From DATBHM01 sp963772375 (GTDB lineage: Bacteria > Actinomycetota > UBA4738 > JACQTL01): a stretch of 64,000 nt of DNA. The DNA is taken from positions 124,001 to 188,000 of the forward strand of contig CAVYXG010000007.1 of the NCBI GenBank assembly GCA_963772375.1. The letters are read 5' to 3'. The notes under the pieces are model-generated. The model made no database searches and was not told where the DNA came from. It saw only the letters and a program-made list of their open reading frames with translations. Of the stretch, positions 24,144-33,208 are shown one piece after another. A program made the translations under genes and the position numbers. How positions within the stretch are numbered: the first letter of the stretch is position 1; the number at the start of each line of letters is the position of its first letter.

Positions 24144-24553
24144 GCAAGGGACGCGTCGTGATCGCGCTGGTCGCGATCGTGGGCGCGCTCGTGTGGGTCG
24201 CCGCGAAGGGCCTGTCGAGCAGCCTCGTGTACTACAAGACGCCGACCGAGGTGCTGCAGCAGGGCCACTCGGCGGTGGGCGAACGCCTCCGCCTGGGCGG
24301 CGAGGTCCTGCCGGGGACCGTCCACACCGCCGGCGCCCGGACGACGTTCGTCGTCACCGACGACACCACGCACATGACCGTGATCGACACCGGGGACCTC
24401 CCGGAGCTGTTCCGGGCGGGCTCCGGGGTCGTGATCGAGGGCCACCTGGGCGCGGACGGCGCGTTCCACGCGGACACGTTGCTCGTCAAACACAACGGGG
24501 TGTACGCCCCGCCCAGCCCGGGCGAGACCCCGCACTCGGCCGATATCGGATAG
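24140..24553 (+). CDS. ccmE: Periplasmic heme chaperone CcmE
   Basis: A 137-residue chaperone that covalently binds heme before passing it to apocytochromes. An N-terminal anchor helix is followed by an OB-fold with YYKTPTEVLQQ, RLRLGGEVLPGTV and VVIEGHLGADGAFHADTLLVKH. The heme-binding His is the one in LLVKHNGVYAPP, with the Tyr four residues on, so this is the classical His form, not the Cys variant. GTG 24140 overlaps ccmD. Confidence 0.93.
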   Translation: MSKGRVVIALVAIVGALVWVAAKGLSSSLVYYKTPTEVLQQGHSAVGERLRLGGEVLPGTVHTAGARTTFVVTDDTTHMTVIDTGDLPELFRAGSGVVIEGHLGADGAFHADTLLVKHNGVYAPPSPGETPHSADIG

Positions 24554-24560
24554 CGCGACG

Positions 24561-25310
24561 ATGCAGCGCCGCGACCTCGACGACTCCATCCGCAGGCACC
24601 CCTCCAGCCTGGCGCCGCCCGAGCGGCACCGACGGTTCGGCCCGTGGGGCATCTTCGCCACGGTGGTCTCCGCGCTGGGGCTCGTCGCCGGGATCTTCCT
24701 GGCGTTCCTCACCGTCGGCGGGGGGGACGACCGGCCCGGCGGAACCGTGGGCGCGCAGGCGCCCGAGTTCGATCTGTCGACGCTCGACGGCCGCGAGGAG
24801 GTGCGGCTGTCGACGCTCCGGGGTCGGGTGGTGGTCGTGTCGTTCGAACGCCGCAGCTGCGGGGGGTGCTTCCGGTCGGAGATGGCGCTCGACGAGGCGT
24901 GGCGTCGGTTCCGGCAGCTCGGCGTGACCGTGATGGGCATCCGCCGGGACACGCCCGTGGCGGCGACCGTCGGCTCGACCCCGGGTCCGTGGCCCGTGCT
25001 GTCGGATCCGGACGGCGACACCGCCCAGGCCTACGGCGTCCGGGACGAGATGGAGACGTTCGTGATCGACGGCGACGGCAAGGTCGTAGCGGCGCTGGAC
25101 GGCCCGGTCACGGCGTCCGCCCTTTCGGCGCAGCTGGCCGCCGTGCTGCGCGTCCCCGAACCGGTGGCAGAGTCCCCCACGACCGTGGCCCAGGTATCGC
25201 CGTCGGCCAGCACGCAGGAACCGTCCGCCACCCCCACCCCGGAGCCGCCGACCACCGGAGCGCAGGAACCGCCCACCACGGTCGCGGGGGAGTCTCCGGC
25301 CACCACCTGA
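24561..25310 (+). CDS. Membrane-anchored thioredoxin-like protein (AhpC/TlpA family)
   Basis: A 249-residue protein with one N-terminal membrane helix (about 30-53), then a redoxin domain (about 62-175) starting GAQAPEFDLSTLDG and carrying a CxxC pair in RRSCGGCFRSEM (C100, C103). The last 70 residues are a Pro/Thr/Ser/Glu-rich tail. Placed 7 nt behind ccmE, it likely keeps apocytochrome cysteines reduced, as CcmG does, though the fold is nearer AhpC/TlpA. Start ATG 24561. Confidence 0.82.
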   Translation: MQRRDLDDSIRRHPSSLAPPERHRRFGPWGIFATVVSALGLVAGIFLAFLTVGGGDDRPGGTVGAQAPEFDLSTLDGREEVRLSTLRGRVVVVSFERRSCGGCFRSEMALDEAWRRFRQLGVTVMGIRRDTPVAATVGSTPGPWPVLSDPDGDTAQAYGVRDEMETFVIDGDGKVVAALDGPVTASALSAQLAAVLRVPEPVAESPTTVAQVSPSASTQEPSATPTPEPPTTGAQEPPTTVAGESPATT

Positions 25311-25311
25311 T

Positions 25312-26118
25312 TCACTGGGCCCGGGACCGTCGGGCCTCCCACTCGGCGACGGCGATGAATCCGAGGCCACCGATCACAGCGGCGATGCCCCAGCCCGTTC
25401 CCACGCTTCCCGGATAGGCGACGTCGGAGCCGGGGAACCGGGCGAACACCACGGAGGCGATCCCGTACAGGGCCAGCGCGATCCCCGCGCACCAAGCCGT
25501 GAGCAGCCACCCACGGACGCGAGCGGACGCGAGCAGCGCCACGAGGGCGATCGCGAACACCATCGCCGCCATGTTCACCCAGTGGTCCTGGCTCACGTGG
25601 GGGTCGCCCGGCGGACCGATGCGCTGCAGCCGGGCGAACGTCAGGCCCGCGGCGACCAGGGGGACCGAACCGATCAGGGCGAGGGCGCCCATGGGCACGC
25701 TCGGCCTCGCGACGGGGTGGAGCACCGCGCGGCGGTCGGGGTGCAGGGCGAGCAGCACCGCAACGATGACCACCTCGACGGCGGCGAACGCGAGGTACCC
25801 CGAGCCGGCCGAGAGCGCCGAGGCCATCACGCCCGCGAGCGCGGCCACCACCACCTGGAGGAACGCGGACGGCCGGCGTTCCGGACGCCGGGCCATGGCG
25901 AGGAGCGGCACCGCGACGAGGACGCCGAACAGGATCCCGAACCCCAGCAGGTGCACCCGGTGGATGCCCCCCGCCTCGCCGTCGAACCACCCGATCACCA
26001 GACCGAACCCGAGCGCCCCGGCCGCGGCCAGCCCGAACACCACCGTGCACACCGTGAAGGCGATCCGACGTCCCCTCGAGGGCGCCTGCACCCGCTCGTC
26101 CAGCTCCGTGCTGCTCAT
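25312..26118 (-). CDS. Integral membrane protein of unknown function
   Basis: A 268-residue protein with about eight hydrophobic segments, for example AFTVCTVVFGLAAAGALGFG, LLGFGILFGVLVAVPLLAMA and VVVAALAGVMASALSAGSGY. No enzyme motif was recognised; a His-Arg pair (GIHRVHLLGFG) before helix 2 and DPHVSQDHWVNM in an external loop stand out. The start ATG 26118 has GGAGCGATGG upstream. It is convergent with the thioredoxin-like gene, with the stops 1 nt apart. Confidence 0.72.
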   Translation of the reverse strand: MSSTELDERVQAPSRGRRIAFTVCTVVFGLAAAGALGFGLVIGWFDGEAGGIHRVHLLGFGILFGVLVAVPLLAMARRPERRPSAFLQVVVAALAGVMASALSAGSGYLAFAAVEVVIVAVLLALHPDRRAVLHPVARPSVPMGALALIGSVPLVAAGLTFARLQRIGPPGDPHVSQDHWVNMAAMVFAIALVALLASARVRGWLLTAWCAGIALALYGIASVVFARFPGSDVAYPGSVGTGWGIAAVIGGLGFIAVAEWEARRSRAQ

Positions 26119-26280
26119 GGCCCATCGCTCCTTGATTCGAGGCTGCCGGTTGGAGTCTGGACCTCGGCGCCGCCGGCGGAAAGGGCGGAGCCCACCGGGC
26201 GCCGAGGATGCCTCCACCCCGGACGACCGGGGGGAACGCACGCTTTCGCCGCGGGCGCCGCTGGGGAATGATCGTCCCGG

Positions 26281-28578
26281 ATGAACGACCAACGTGCGCA
26301 GGGAGCCCGGCGGATCGCCACGGCGGCATGGGTCGCGACAGCCGTGCTGGCGGCCGGCGACGCGGTCCTCACGGTGGTCGCCTGGGGCGATCTCCACTCG
26401 TCGGACCGGTTGACGAGCCTGATCGGAATCGTCGCGCCCGTTGTCTACGCCACCCTCGGGCTGGTGATCATCCGGCGGGTCGGCAACCGCATCGGGTGGT
26501 TCCTGCTCGGCCAGGGGATCAGTCAGGCGCTCGTGTATGTGACGTCCGCCTACGCGATCGTCGGGGTGCTCACCCACCCGGGCGCGCTACCGGCCCCGAA
26601 GGCGGTTGGCGCCCTCTCCGAGTGGCTGTTCATCCCGGTCTTCGTGAGCCTGGTGTTCGTGCTCATCCTCTTCCCGACGGGAACGCTGCCGTCGCGGCGG
26701 TGGCGCCCGGTGGCGGCGGTAGGGTTCGCCGTCACCGCGCTCGCGATGATCGGCTTCATCGTGTCGCCGCGAACCGTGGCCCTGCCGGCACCGGGGGGCG
26801 TCACCCTCCTGTACCCGAACCCGTTCGCACTCCGGTCGATCGGGCCCGGGATGTCCAACGCGCTCCTCGGCAACCTCCAGAGCCTGACGTTGGTCTCCGT
26901 TCCCCTGCTGGTGGCTGGGCTGGTCGCCCTCGTCGTGCGGTTCCGGCACGGGGCACCCGAGCTCCGGCAGCAGATCAAGTGGGTGGCGTTCGCGGCCGGG
27001 GTGTTCGTCGTGACGCAGCTCGGGCTGGTCGTGGCCACCGCCGGATGCGGGAGCTGCGAGGCGTCCACCGTCGCGCTCGTCGCCGGCCTGGCCAGCGCCG
27101 CGGTCGCGCTGTTCGGCATCCCGATCGCGATCACCGTCGCGATCCTGCGCTACGGCCTGTACGAGATCGACGTGATCATCAACCGGGCCGTCGTGTACGG
27201 GCTGCTGGCCGCGGTGCTGACCGCCGTGTACGTGACGATCGTCGTGGGCATCGGCTCGCTCGCCGGGTATGCCGGCGGTCCGGCCCTGACCATCGTCGCG
27301 GCGGCGGCCATCGCCCTGCTGTTCCAACCCCTCCGGCGGCAGGCGCAGCGCGTGGCCAACCGTGTCGTGTACGGCGACCGGGCCACGCCATACCAGGTCA
27401 TGGCCGAGTTCGCGGCGAGCATGGGCGGGACGCTCACCTTGGACGAGACGCTCGATCGCATGGTGCACGTGCTCGCCGACGGAACCGGGGCGACGGCGGT
27501 CGAGGTCAGGATCCGGGTCGGATCCGAGCTCCGAGTGCTGGCGGCCTGGCCGGACGACGCCCGGCCGGCAGGGCCGGTCCCCCTGGACGGCGACGCGCTG
27601 CCGTCGTTCCCCAACGACACGAGGGTCGTCGCCGTCCGGCAGCGAGGCGAGCTGCTCGGTTCGATCGCCCTTCGCAAGCCGCCCAACGAGCCGCTGACGG
27701 TCGCGGAGGACAAGCTCCTGCAGGACCTGGCGTCGCAGGCGGGGCTCGTCCTTCGGAACGCCCGCCTGACCGCGGAGCTCCAGGCCAAGGTCGAGGAGCT
27801 CCGGGCGTCCCGCCGCCGGCTGGTCGAGGCCCAGGACGCGGAACGCCGCCGCCTCGAGCGCAACCTCCACGACGGGGCGCAGCAGCAGCTCGTGGCGCTC
27901 GCGGTGCACCTCGGACTCCTCGAACGGGTCGCAGGCGACCCCGACGGAGTCGCGCGGACCGCCCGGCAGCTGCGCGGCACGGTCCAGGAGACCATCGACG
28001 ACCTGCGCGACCTGGCCCGGGGCATCTACCCGCCCCTCCTCGCCGACCAGGGACTGGCCGTCGCGCTGTCCGCTCAGGCCCGCAAGTCGACGGTGCCCAC
28101 GGCAGTGGAGGCGGCGGGACTCGGGCGGTACCCGCAGGAGATCGAGGCGGCCGTGTACTTCTGCTCGCTGGAGGCGATGCAGAACGTGTCGAAGTACGCG
28201 GACGCCTCCTCGGTCGTCATCCGCCTCGCGGAGACGAACATGGAGCTCGTGTTCGAGATCGTCGACGACGGCCGGGGGTTCGATCCGGAAGGGCGTTCCC
28301 TCGGCACCGGCTTGCAGGGCATGGCCGACCGGCTCGACGCCATCGGGGGCTCGCTCGAGATCGAGAGCGCGCCGGGCCACGGCACCACGATCCGCGGGCG
28401 GATCGTCCTGCATCGGGAGCACGATGCGCCGAAGGCCGGCGCTGAACAGGAAGGATCGGAGGGGCCCCCGCCGGGCGGCCTGGATGGGCCCTCCGCGGCC
28501 GCACGCGAGCTCGGTCAAGGCGGGTCCGGCCCGGTCGACCCCGACGCGAAGCTCGGTGCGTCGGCCACCGGCGGCTAG
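26281..28578 (+). CDS. Membrane sensor histidine kinase (7TM, GAF, HisKA_3)
   Basis: A 765-residue NarL-type sensor kinase. About ten membrane helices fill residues 12-345; a GAF-like domain spans about 375-495; a coiled coil (ELQAKVEELRASRRRLVEAQ) leads to the dimerisation helix ERRRLERNLHDGAQQQL with phospho-acceptor His530; the ATPase domain has SLEAMQNVSKYADAS and DDGRGFDPEG plus GLQGMADRLDAIGGSLEI. The C-terminal 50 residues are low complexity. No response regulator lies next to it, so it is an orphan in this window. Start ATG 26281. Confidence 0.92.
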   Translation: MNDQRAQGARRIATAAWVATAVLAAGDAVLTVVAWGDLHSSDRLTSLIGIVAPVVYATLGLVIIRRVGNRIGWFLLGQGISQALVYVTSAYAIVGVLTHPGALPAPKAVGALSEWLFIPVFVSLVFVLILFPTGTLPSRRWRPVAAVGFAVTALAMIGFIVSPRTVALPAPGGVTLLYPNPFALRSIGPGMSNALLGNLQSLTLVSVPLLVAGLVALVVRFRHGAPELRQQIKWVAFAAGVFVVTQLGLVVATAGCGSCEASTVALVAGLASAAVALFGIPIAITVAILRYGLYEIDVIINRAVVYGLLAAVLTAVYVTIVVGIGSLAGYAGGPALTIVAAAAIALLFQPLRRQAQRVANRVVYGDRATPYQVMAEFAASMGGTLTLDETLDRMVHVLADGTGATAVEVRIRVGSELRVLAAWPDDARPAGPVPLDGDALPSFPNDTRVVAVRQRGELLGSIALRKPPNEPLTVAEDKLLQDLASQAGLVLRNARLTAELQAKVEELRASRRRLVEAQDAERRRLERNLHDGAQQQLVALAVHLGLLERVAGDPDGVARTARQLRGTVQETIDDLRDLARGIYPPLLADQGLAVALSAQARKSTVPTAVEAAGLGRYPQEIEAAVYFCSLEAMQNVSKYADASSVVIRLAETNMELVFEIVDDGRGFDPEGRSLGTGLQGMADRLDAIGGSLEIESAPGHGTTIRGRIVLHREHDAPKAGAEQEGSEGPPPGGLDGPSAAARELGQGGSGPVDPDAKLGASATGG

Positions 28579-28946
28579 CGTTCCGGGGCCCGCGTCGACG
28601 AGTCGCGATCGGGAGCGCCCGCCTCGGAGACGACCGCTCCGCAGCCGGACAAACCAGGGCGAATCCGTGGCCTGCGGAGGCAATCACGCGGAGGACCCCC
28701 ATCCACACGTCCACCTGGCCCCCTACCCCGGGAAGCGGATCCGGTACGAATGAGCGGTTGCTTTCCGATCGAAGGCGAGATGATCAAGGCGTCCTCGACA
28801 TGCCGAGACGGTCGGCCTCCGTGGATGCGCCGTCGTGTGCCGCTCAGCCGGATGTCCGGTCGCGTCCACCCCCGACCCGAGTTGACCCTCCACGGATCGC
28901 CGGGTAGCCTCTCCGCGGGCTGCACGGGGGGCAGCCTGCTTGATAT
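28579..28946. other. Intergenic region upstream of the NlpC/P60 gene
   Basis: A 368-nt gap. The last 65 nt hold a good promoter (see next entry) and a short hairpin (GGCTGC/GCAGCC around 28918-28937). The part 28579-28880 has no convincing gene: one 66-codon frame is present, but it has no ribosome-binding site and no family likeness. It was inspected for the c-di-AMP riboswitch often found before NlpC/P60 genes; only short, scattered matches were seen. Confidence 0.5.
28882..28910 (+). promoter_or_regulatory. Vegetative-type promoter of the NlpC/P60 gene
   Basis: TTGACC at 28882-28887, a 17-nt spacer and TAGCCT at 28905-28910: the best match to a housekeeping sigma-70-type promoter in the window. 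A start point near 28917 would leave a 30-nt leader that begins with the GGCTGC/GCAGCC hairpin. Confidence 0.65.
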
Positions 28947-30110
28947 ATGAGGCGACATCACGAGGGAACGCGCGTCCGCACCGCGCGGCTGGCGATGGCA
29001 GCAGTTCTGGTCATCATCCTCGCAGCCGTGTACCCGGCGACCGCATCGGGGAGCCCCCCGCACACCTCCAGGCGCCAGCAACGCATCGACGAGTTCCGCC
29101 ACGAGGTCGACGCCGCCCGGGCCAAGCTGGACGACCTGAACAGCCGCGCCGACATCGCGGACGAGAGCTACCTGCAGGCCCAGGCCAAGCTCGACCAGAC
29201 CACGAGGCGCCTGGCGGCCGCCCGGGCCGCGGCGAAGAGCGCGGAGTCCGCCGCGGGCACGGCCAGCGACGACCTCTCCGCCCGGGTCAGGGCCGCCTAC
29301 GAGGGCACGGGGTCCACGCTCGGGCTGCTCCTGGGGGCGCAGACGTACGACGAGTTCTCCGACCGGCTCGAGTTCATGGGTCAGGTCGCGGCAGACGACG
29401 CGGCCGCGGTGGACCGGGCGAAGGTCGCCGCGCAACGATCGACGTGGGCCTCCGACGAGCTCTCGTCCGCCCTGAAGGACAACACGGCCGCGGTGGAGGC
29501 GGCGCGACACGACAAGGCCGAGCTGCAGAACGCCGTTGCCGCGCAGCAACAGCTGTTGGGGAGCCTGCAGGAGAAGCTCCGGATCGCGCTGATCCCACCG
29601 CCGCCCCCGACCCCTCCGCCCGCGCCCGTGATCCCGACGCCGAGCCCGAGCCCGACGACGCAGGCTCCGTCCCCGACGCCGACCACCGGCGGCGGGACGC
29701 CCACGCCCGACCCGACCACGTCGGCACCCCCACCACCGCCGCCGCCTCCCGCCCCGGCCCCCGGAGCACAGCTCGCGCTCAACGCCGCCTACTCGGTGAT
29801 CGGCGTTCCCTATGTCTACGCGGGCTCCAGCCCCGAGACGGGGTTCGACTGCTCGGGGCTCACGATGTGGGCGTGGGCGCACGCCGGGGTGTCACTCCCC
29901 CACTCCTCGGCGATGCAGTACGCGGTCCTGCCGCACGTCGACCGCTCACAGCTCGAGCCCGGCGACCTGCTGTTCTTCTACTCGCCGATCCACCACGTCG
30001 CGATGTACGTGGGCGGCGGCCGGATGATCCACGCGCCGCACACCGGCGGCCACGTCGAGGTCATCCCGGTGTACTGGGAGTACTACGTAGGCGCGGCCCG
30101 CCCGGGCTAG
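28947..30110 (+). CDS. Secreted NlpC/P60 peptidoglycan endopeptidase with coiled coil (RipA-like)
   Basis: A 387-residue cell-wall hydrolase that would cut D-Glu-mDAP bonds in peptidoglycan stems. Signal peptide about residues 1-34; a long coiled coil (about 40-213) like that of RipA/CwlO, which keeps the enzyme autoinhibited; a Pro/Thr-rich linker (217-272); and an NlpC/P60 domain with Cys302 (DCSGLTMWAWAHAG), His350 (HHVAMYVGGGR) and the third polar residue His362 (IHAP). ATG 28947 lacks a clear Shine-Dalgarno sequence. The stop overlaps the convergent ADP-ribosylglycohydrolase by 4 nt. Confidence 0.94.
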   Translation: MRRHHEGTRVRTARLAMAAVLVIILAAVYPATASGSPPHTSRRQQRIDEFRHEVDAARAKLDDLNSRADIADESYLQAQAKLDQTTRRLAAARAAAKSAESAAGTASDDLSARVRAAYEGTGSTLGLLLGAQTYDEFSDRLEFMGQVAADDAAAVDRAKVAAQRSTWASDELSSALKDNTAAVEAARHDKAELQNAVAAQQQLLGSLQEKLRIALIPPPPPTPPPAPVIPTPSPSPTTQAPSPTPTTGGGTPTPDPTTSAPPPPPPPPAPAPGAQLALNAAYSVIGVPYVYAGSSPETGFDCSGLTMWAWAHAGVSLPHSSAMQYAVLPHVDRSQLEPGDLLFFYSPIHHVAMYVGGGRMIHAPHTGGHVEVIPVYWEYYVGAARPG

Positions 30111-31069
30111 CCGTTCCGCTCCGCGACCGCGACCAGTCCTTCCGCTTCGGCCTCGATCTCCGTTCGGTCCCGGAGGCGATCGAGCCATGTCGCCGGGAGC
30201 CCACGGGCGCCGGCCCACGCGCCGAGGACCGCGCCGGCGACGGCGGCGTTCGTGTCGGTGTCACCGCCGAGGGCGACCACGCGCCGGAGCTCGCGTTCGA
30301 CGGCTCCCGGGTTCGGGCCGGCCGCGCCGGCGACGCGGTGGAGGGCCTGGAGACCGAGCCCCGCCGTGAAGAGCACGAACCCCTGATCGGGGCCGTCGAC
30401 CGGGCGGACGGCGCCGGCGGCGCCGACGAGGAACTCCAGCTCCTCGCCGCCCTCCCGGTCGATCGTGGTCCGGATCGCGTCCTCCAGCGCGGCGACCGGT
30501 GACTCGCCGCGGACCAGGGCGGCGACCGCAAGGGTCACGGCGAGGACGGCCGTTCGGCATCGCTCGTCGAAATGCGTGATCGCCGAGAGCGCCGGCGCGG
30601 CCGTGAGGAGCTCCTCACGGCGGTTGGCGTACGCGGCGCCGAGGGGGGCGCAGTACATGACCGAACCGTTGCCCGCCGAGACCTCGGGCCCGCGTTCCTC
30701 CCACACCGCCCGGGCGGCGTCGGCCGCCGGAACACCCCGCGCCGCACGCGACAGGACCCGGCGGGTGAGCGCGCCGACGTCGGGCGGATGGGACGCGAGC
30801 CACGCGAGGTGCCGCGCGGCCACGTCGCCGGCGTCCAGCGAACCGCGGGCGACCAGACTCGTCACGAGGTTCCTGGCCATCGCCGTGTCGTCGGTGGCCG
30901 ACCCCGGTGGGAGCCCCATCCACGGCAGCTCGAGCGCCGGGATCGGGTCCGGCACGGCATGCGAACGGCGGAACTCGAACGGCGCCCCCAGCGCGTCCCC
31001 GAGCGCCAGTCCCAGGACGGTCCCCACCACGCGCTCCCCGAGCGCCGGACCGCCATCCCCCCCGCTCAC
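30107..31069 (-). CDS. ADP-ribosylglycohydrolase family protein
   Basis: A 320-residue hydrolase of the DraG/ARH family, which removes ADP-ribose from proteins or other targets using two Mg ions. Metal-binding boxes are VLGLALGDALGAPFEF near the start, SATDDTAMARNL and ALGGDTDTNAAVAGAVLGAWAG. GTG 31069 overlaps the stop of the epimerase gene (GTGA), so the two form an operon. No ADP-ribosyltransferase is nearby; the target is unknown. Confidence 0.92.
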   Translation of the reverse strand: MSGGDGGPALGERVVGTVLGLALGDALGAPFEFRRSHAVPDPIPALELPWMGLPPGSATDDTAMARNLVTSLVARGSLDAGDVAARHLAWLASHPPDVGALTRRVLSRAARGVPAADAARAVWEERGPEVSAGNGSVMYCAPLGAAYANRREELLTAAPALSAITHFDERCRTAVLAVTLAVAALVRGESPVAALEDAIRTTIDREGGEELEFLVGAAGAVRPVDGPDQGFVLFTAGLGLQALHRVAGAAGPNPGAVERELRRVVALGGDTDTNAAVAGAVLGAWAGARGLPATWLDRLRDRTEIEAEAEGLVAVAERNG

Positions 31070-32004
31070 CCGAGGCCCTCGCGGAACCCTTCGCGCCACG
31101 ACCTGTACATGGGGATGAAGCCCAACTCGGCGCGGGCCTTCGCGTTCGACGCGCCGCGGAGGTCCTCCATGATGTGCACCATCCGCCCGCCCCCGGCGGC
31201 CCGGGCCAGCCAGATCGGGACCGTCCCCGGTGGCTTCGCGCCGAGCACTCGCGCGTACTCCGGGAGCCACTCCGACACCGGGGACGGTTCGTCGTCGACG
31301 ATGTTGTAGACACCGGGATCTCCCCGATCGAGCGCCAGCACGGTCGCCGCGGCCGCGTCGTCGACGTGGACGAACGAGAACACCCCGTTGCCCGCCCCGA
31401 CCACCGGGAACCGGTGCCTGCGGACCCGGGCCGCGGTCGAGCCGTCCGACGCGTAGACCGTTCCCGGTCCGTAGAAGTACCCGTACCGCAGCACGACCCC
31501 TTCCATCGGCTCGGCGCCCAGCACCTGCTCCTCCAGCTTCGCGAGCGCCAGGATCGTCGGGCCCATCGGGTCGGGAGCGTCGAGGTACAGGGGGTCCTCC
31601 TCGTCGCGCGTGTCGCCGCCCTCGGGCCGGTAGGCGAACGCGATGCTCTGGGCGACCAGGCGGCCGGCGCCGGCCGCCAGGGCCGCGGCGACGAGGTTGC
31701 GGGTTCCCTCGACGCGGATACGGTCGTTCCCGGCCATCTGCTCCCCGTAGCGCTTGGGGTCGATGGCGGGCGGAATGTCGGTGAGCTCGTGCACCACGAC
31801 CTCCGGCCTTGCCGCGACGACGGCTGCCGTCAACGCATCGACGTCGTACACGTCCACCCGGACCGGCCCGGCCCCCTGGGCCCGGATGGCGTCCATCCGC
31901 TCCGGCCGCCGGGTCGTCCCGGTCACCTCGTGCCCGGCGTCCACCAGCATCGGAACCAGCCGCCGTCCGATCACGCCGCCGGCCCCCGCCACGAACACCC
32001 TCAC
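31066..32004 (-). CDS. NAD(P)-dependent epimerase/dehydratase family protein
   Basis: A 312-residue extended short-chain dehydrogenase with the Rossmann motif VFVAGAGGVIGRRLVPML at the N-terminus. The catalytic Tyr-Lys region is atypical: the usual YxxxK is not obvious around the segment DPMGPTILALAKLEEQVL, where a Lys is kept but the Tyr is replaced. RYGYFYGPGTVYASDG follows. GTG 32004 has GGGAGGA about 7 nt upstream. Reaction unknown; related proteins are annotated as nucleotide-sugar epimerases or NmrA-like. Confidence 0.87.
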   Translation of the reverse strand: MRVFVAGAGGVIGRRLVPMLVDAGHEVTGTTRRPERMDAIRAQGAGPVRVDVYDVDALTAAVVAARPEVVVHELTDIPPAIDPKRYGEQMAGNDRIRVEGTRNLVAAALAAGAGRLVAQSIAFAYRPEGGDTRDEEDPLYLDAPDPMGPTILALAKLEEQVLGAEPMEGVVLRYGYFYGPGTVYASDGSTAARVRRHRFPVVGAGNGVFSFVHVDDAAAATVLALDRGDPGVYNIVDDEPSPVSEWLPEYARVLGAKPPGTVPIWLARAAGGGRMVHIMEDLRGASNAKARAELGFIPMYRSWREGFREGLG

Positions 32005-32109
32005 GTCGCAGTCCTCCCCCGCCCCGAGCTCCCGCGCGTCCAACGGCCCGAGGGCGTTCCGGCCTGGACCGCGGCCCGGCCGGATCGTATCCTTCGATCG
32101 TCCACCGCT

Positions 32110-32493
32110 ATGGACACCGCGCCGTACGTCCCCGCGGAGTACGCGTCGCTGTTCTTCGAGTTGTTCGAGAACAGCTCCGACGTCATCTTCCTTTCGCGGG
32201 TCGACGACGGAACGATCCTCGACGTCAACGCGGCGGCCGCATCGATGTTCGGATACCGGCGGTCCGAGGCCGTCGGCAGGACCCCCGCCGAGCTGGGGAT
32301 CTGGGTACGCCCGGACGCCCGGCAGGAGTTCGTACGGGCGCTGGAGGCGAACGGGCGGGTCACGGGGCTCCGCGTGCAGTTCCGGAACCGCGCGAGCGAG
32401 GAGTTCGCCATGATCCTGTCGGGCGTGCTCGCCGTTCTGCGGGGCACCCGGGTGATCCTCGGCATCGCGTCGCTGCCCAGACCCGGCGCCTGA
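32110..32493 (+). CDS. Stand-alone PAS domain protein
   Basis: A 127-residue protein that is a single PAS domain (FFELFENSSDVIFLSRVDDG, ILDVNAAAASMFGYRRSEAVGRTPAEL). No kinase, cyclase or DNA-binding part is attached, so it must signal through another protein or just bind a ligand. ATG 32110 is 16 nt after TATCCT (32088-32093). It is divergent from the epimerase and 52 nt ahead of rpsD. Confidence 0.85.
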   Translation: MDTAPYVPAEYASLFFELFENSSDVIFLSRVDDGTILDVNAAAASMFGYRRSEAVGRTPAELGIWVRPDARQEFVRALEANGRVTGLRVQFRNRASEEFAMILSGVLAVLRGTRVILGIASLPRPGA

Positions 32494-32545
32494 CGGCGAG
32501 CCCGCTTGGTCACCACGAGCGGCCGGTTGGTACATTGAAGCGCTC

Positions 32546-33148
32546 ATGCAGAAGGTCGGACCTCGTCACAAGATGTGCCGGCGCGTCGGCGCGCCCGTCT
32601 GCGGACGGCCCAATTGCCCCTCGGGCAAGCGGCCCTATCCGCCGGGCCAGCACGGACGCGGGCGCAAGCGCCTCACCGAGTACCAGATGCGGCTGCTCGA
32701 GAAGCAGAAGCTCCGCGCGATCTACGGCGTCGGCGAGCGGCAGTTCCGCATCTACTTCGACCGGGCCAGCCGCCGCAAAGGGGTCACCGGCGAGGAGCTC
32801 ATCCGCCAGCTCGAGACGCGGCTCGATGCCGTGTGCCTCCGGCTGGGGTTCGCCCTCACGATGCGCCAGGCCCGGCAGCTCGTGTCCCACGGCCACGTGA
32901 AGGTCGACGGTCGCCGCACCAACGTGCCGAGCGCGCAGGTCAAGCCGGGTCAGACGGTCGAGCTGTCCGACAAGGCGAAGAACTTCGTGTACGTCCGCGA
33001 GGCCCTCGAGCTGGCGCCCGACCCGCCGGCCTACCTGTACCGGAACTCGGGCGAGTTCGCCGGTTCGATGTCGCACCCGCCGGAACGCGCCGAGGTCCCG
33101 CTGCCCGTCGAGGTCGACGAGCGGCTCATCGTCGAGTTCTACTCCTAG
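32546..33148 (+). CDS. rpsD: 30S ribosomal protein S4
   Basis: A 200-residue primary 16S-binding protein. Typical segments: PYPPGQHGRGRKRLTEYQMRLLEKQKLR, written here only to note the match (residues 30-57), then the S4 RNA-binding domain with ETRLDAVCLRLGFALTMRQARQLVSHGHV. Near the N-terminus it has three Cys (C11, C19, C24) where zinc-binding S4 has four. The gene is single, outside a ribosomal protein operon, as in some other bacteria. A TACATT box 9 nt before ATG 32546 and no Shine-Dalgarno sequence suggest a leaderless or very short leader mRNA. Confidence 0.97.
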   Translation: MQKVGPRHKMCRRVGAPVCGRPNCPSGKRPYPPGQHGRGRKRLTEYQMRLLEKQKLRAIYGVGERQFRIYFDRASRRKGVTGEELIRQLETRLDAVCLRLGFALTMRQARQLVSHGHVKVDGRRTNVPSAQVKPGQTVELSDKAKNFVYVREALELAPDPPAYLYRNSGEFAGSMSHPPERAEVPLPVEVDERLIVEFYS

Positions 33149-33208
33149 TCAAGCGCAGCGCTCCGGGTTCGCGCCCGTCCCGAGGCCGTCCATAGGATGT
33201 GAGGCCCG

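Noticed and set aside
28579..28946. A c-di-AMP (ydaO) riboswitch ahead of the NlpC/P60 gene
   Set aside because: Only short matches such as GAATCCGT were seen; the conserved core and its pairing were not found, and the promoter lies downstream of those matches.
28750..28950. A 66-codon gene upstream of the NlpC/P60 gene
   Set aside because: It overlaps the promoter, lacks a ribosome-binding site and has no recognisable family.
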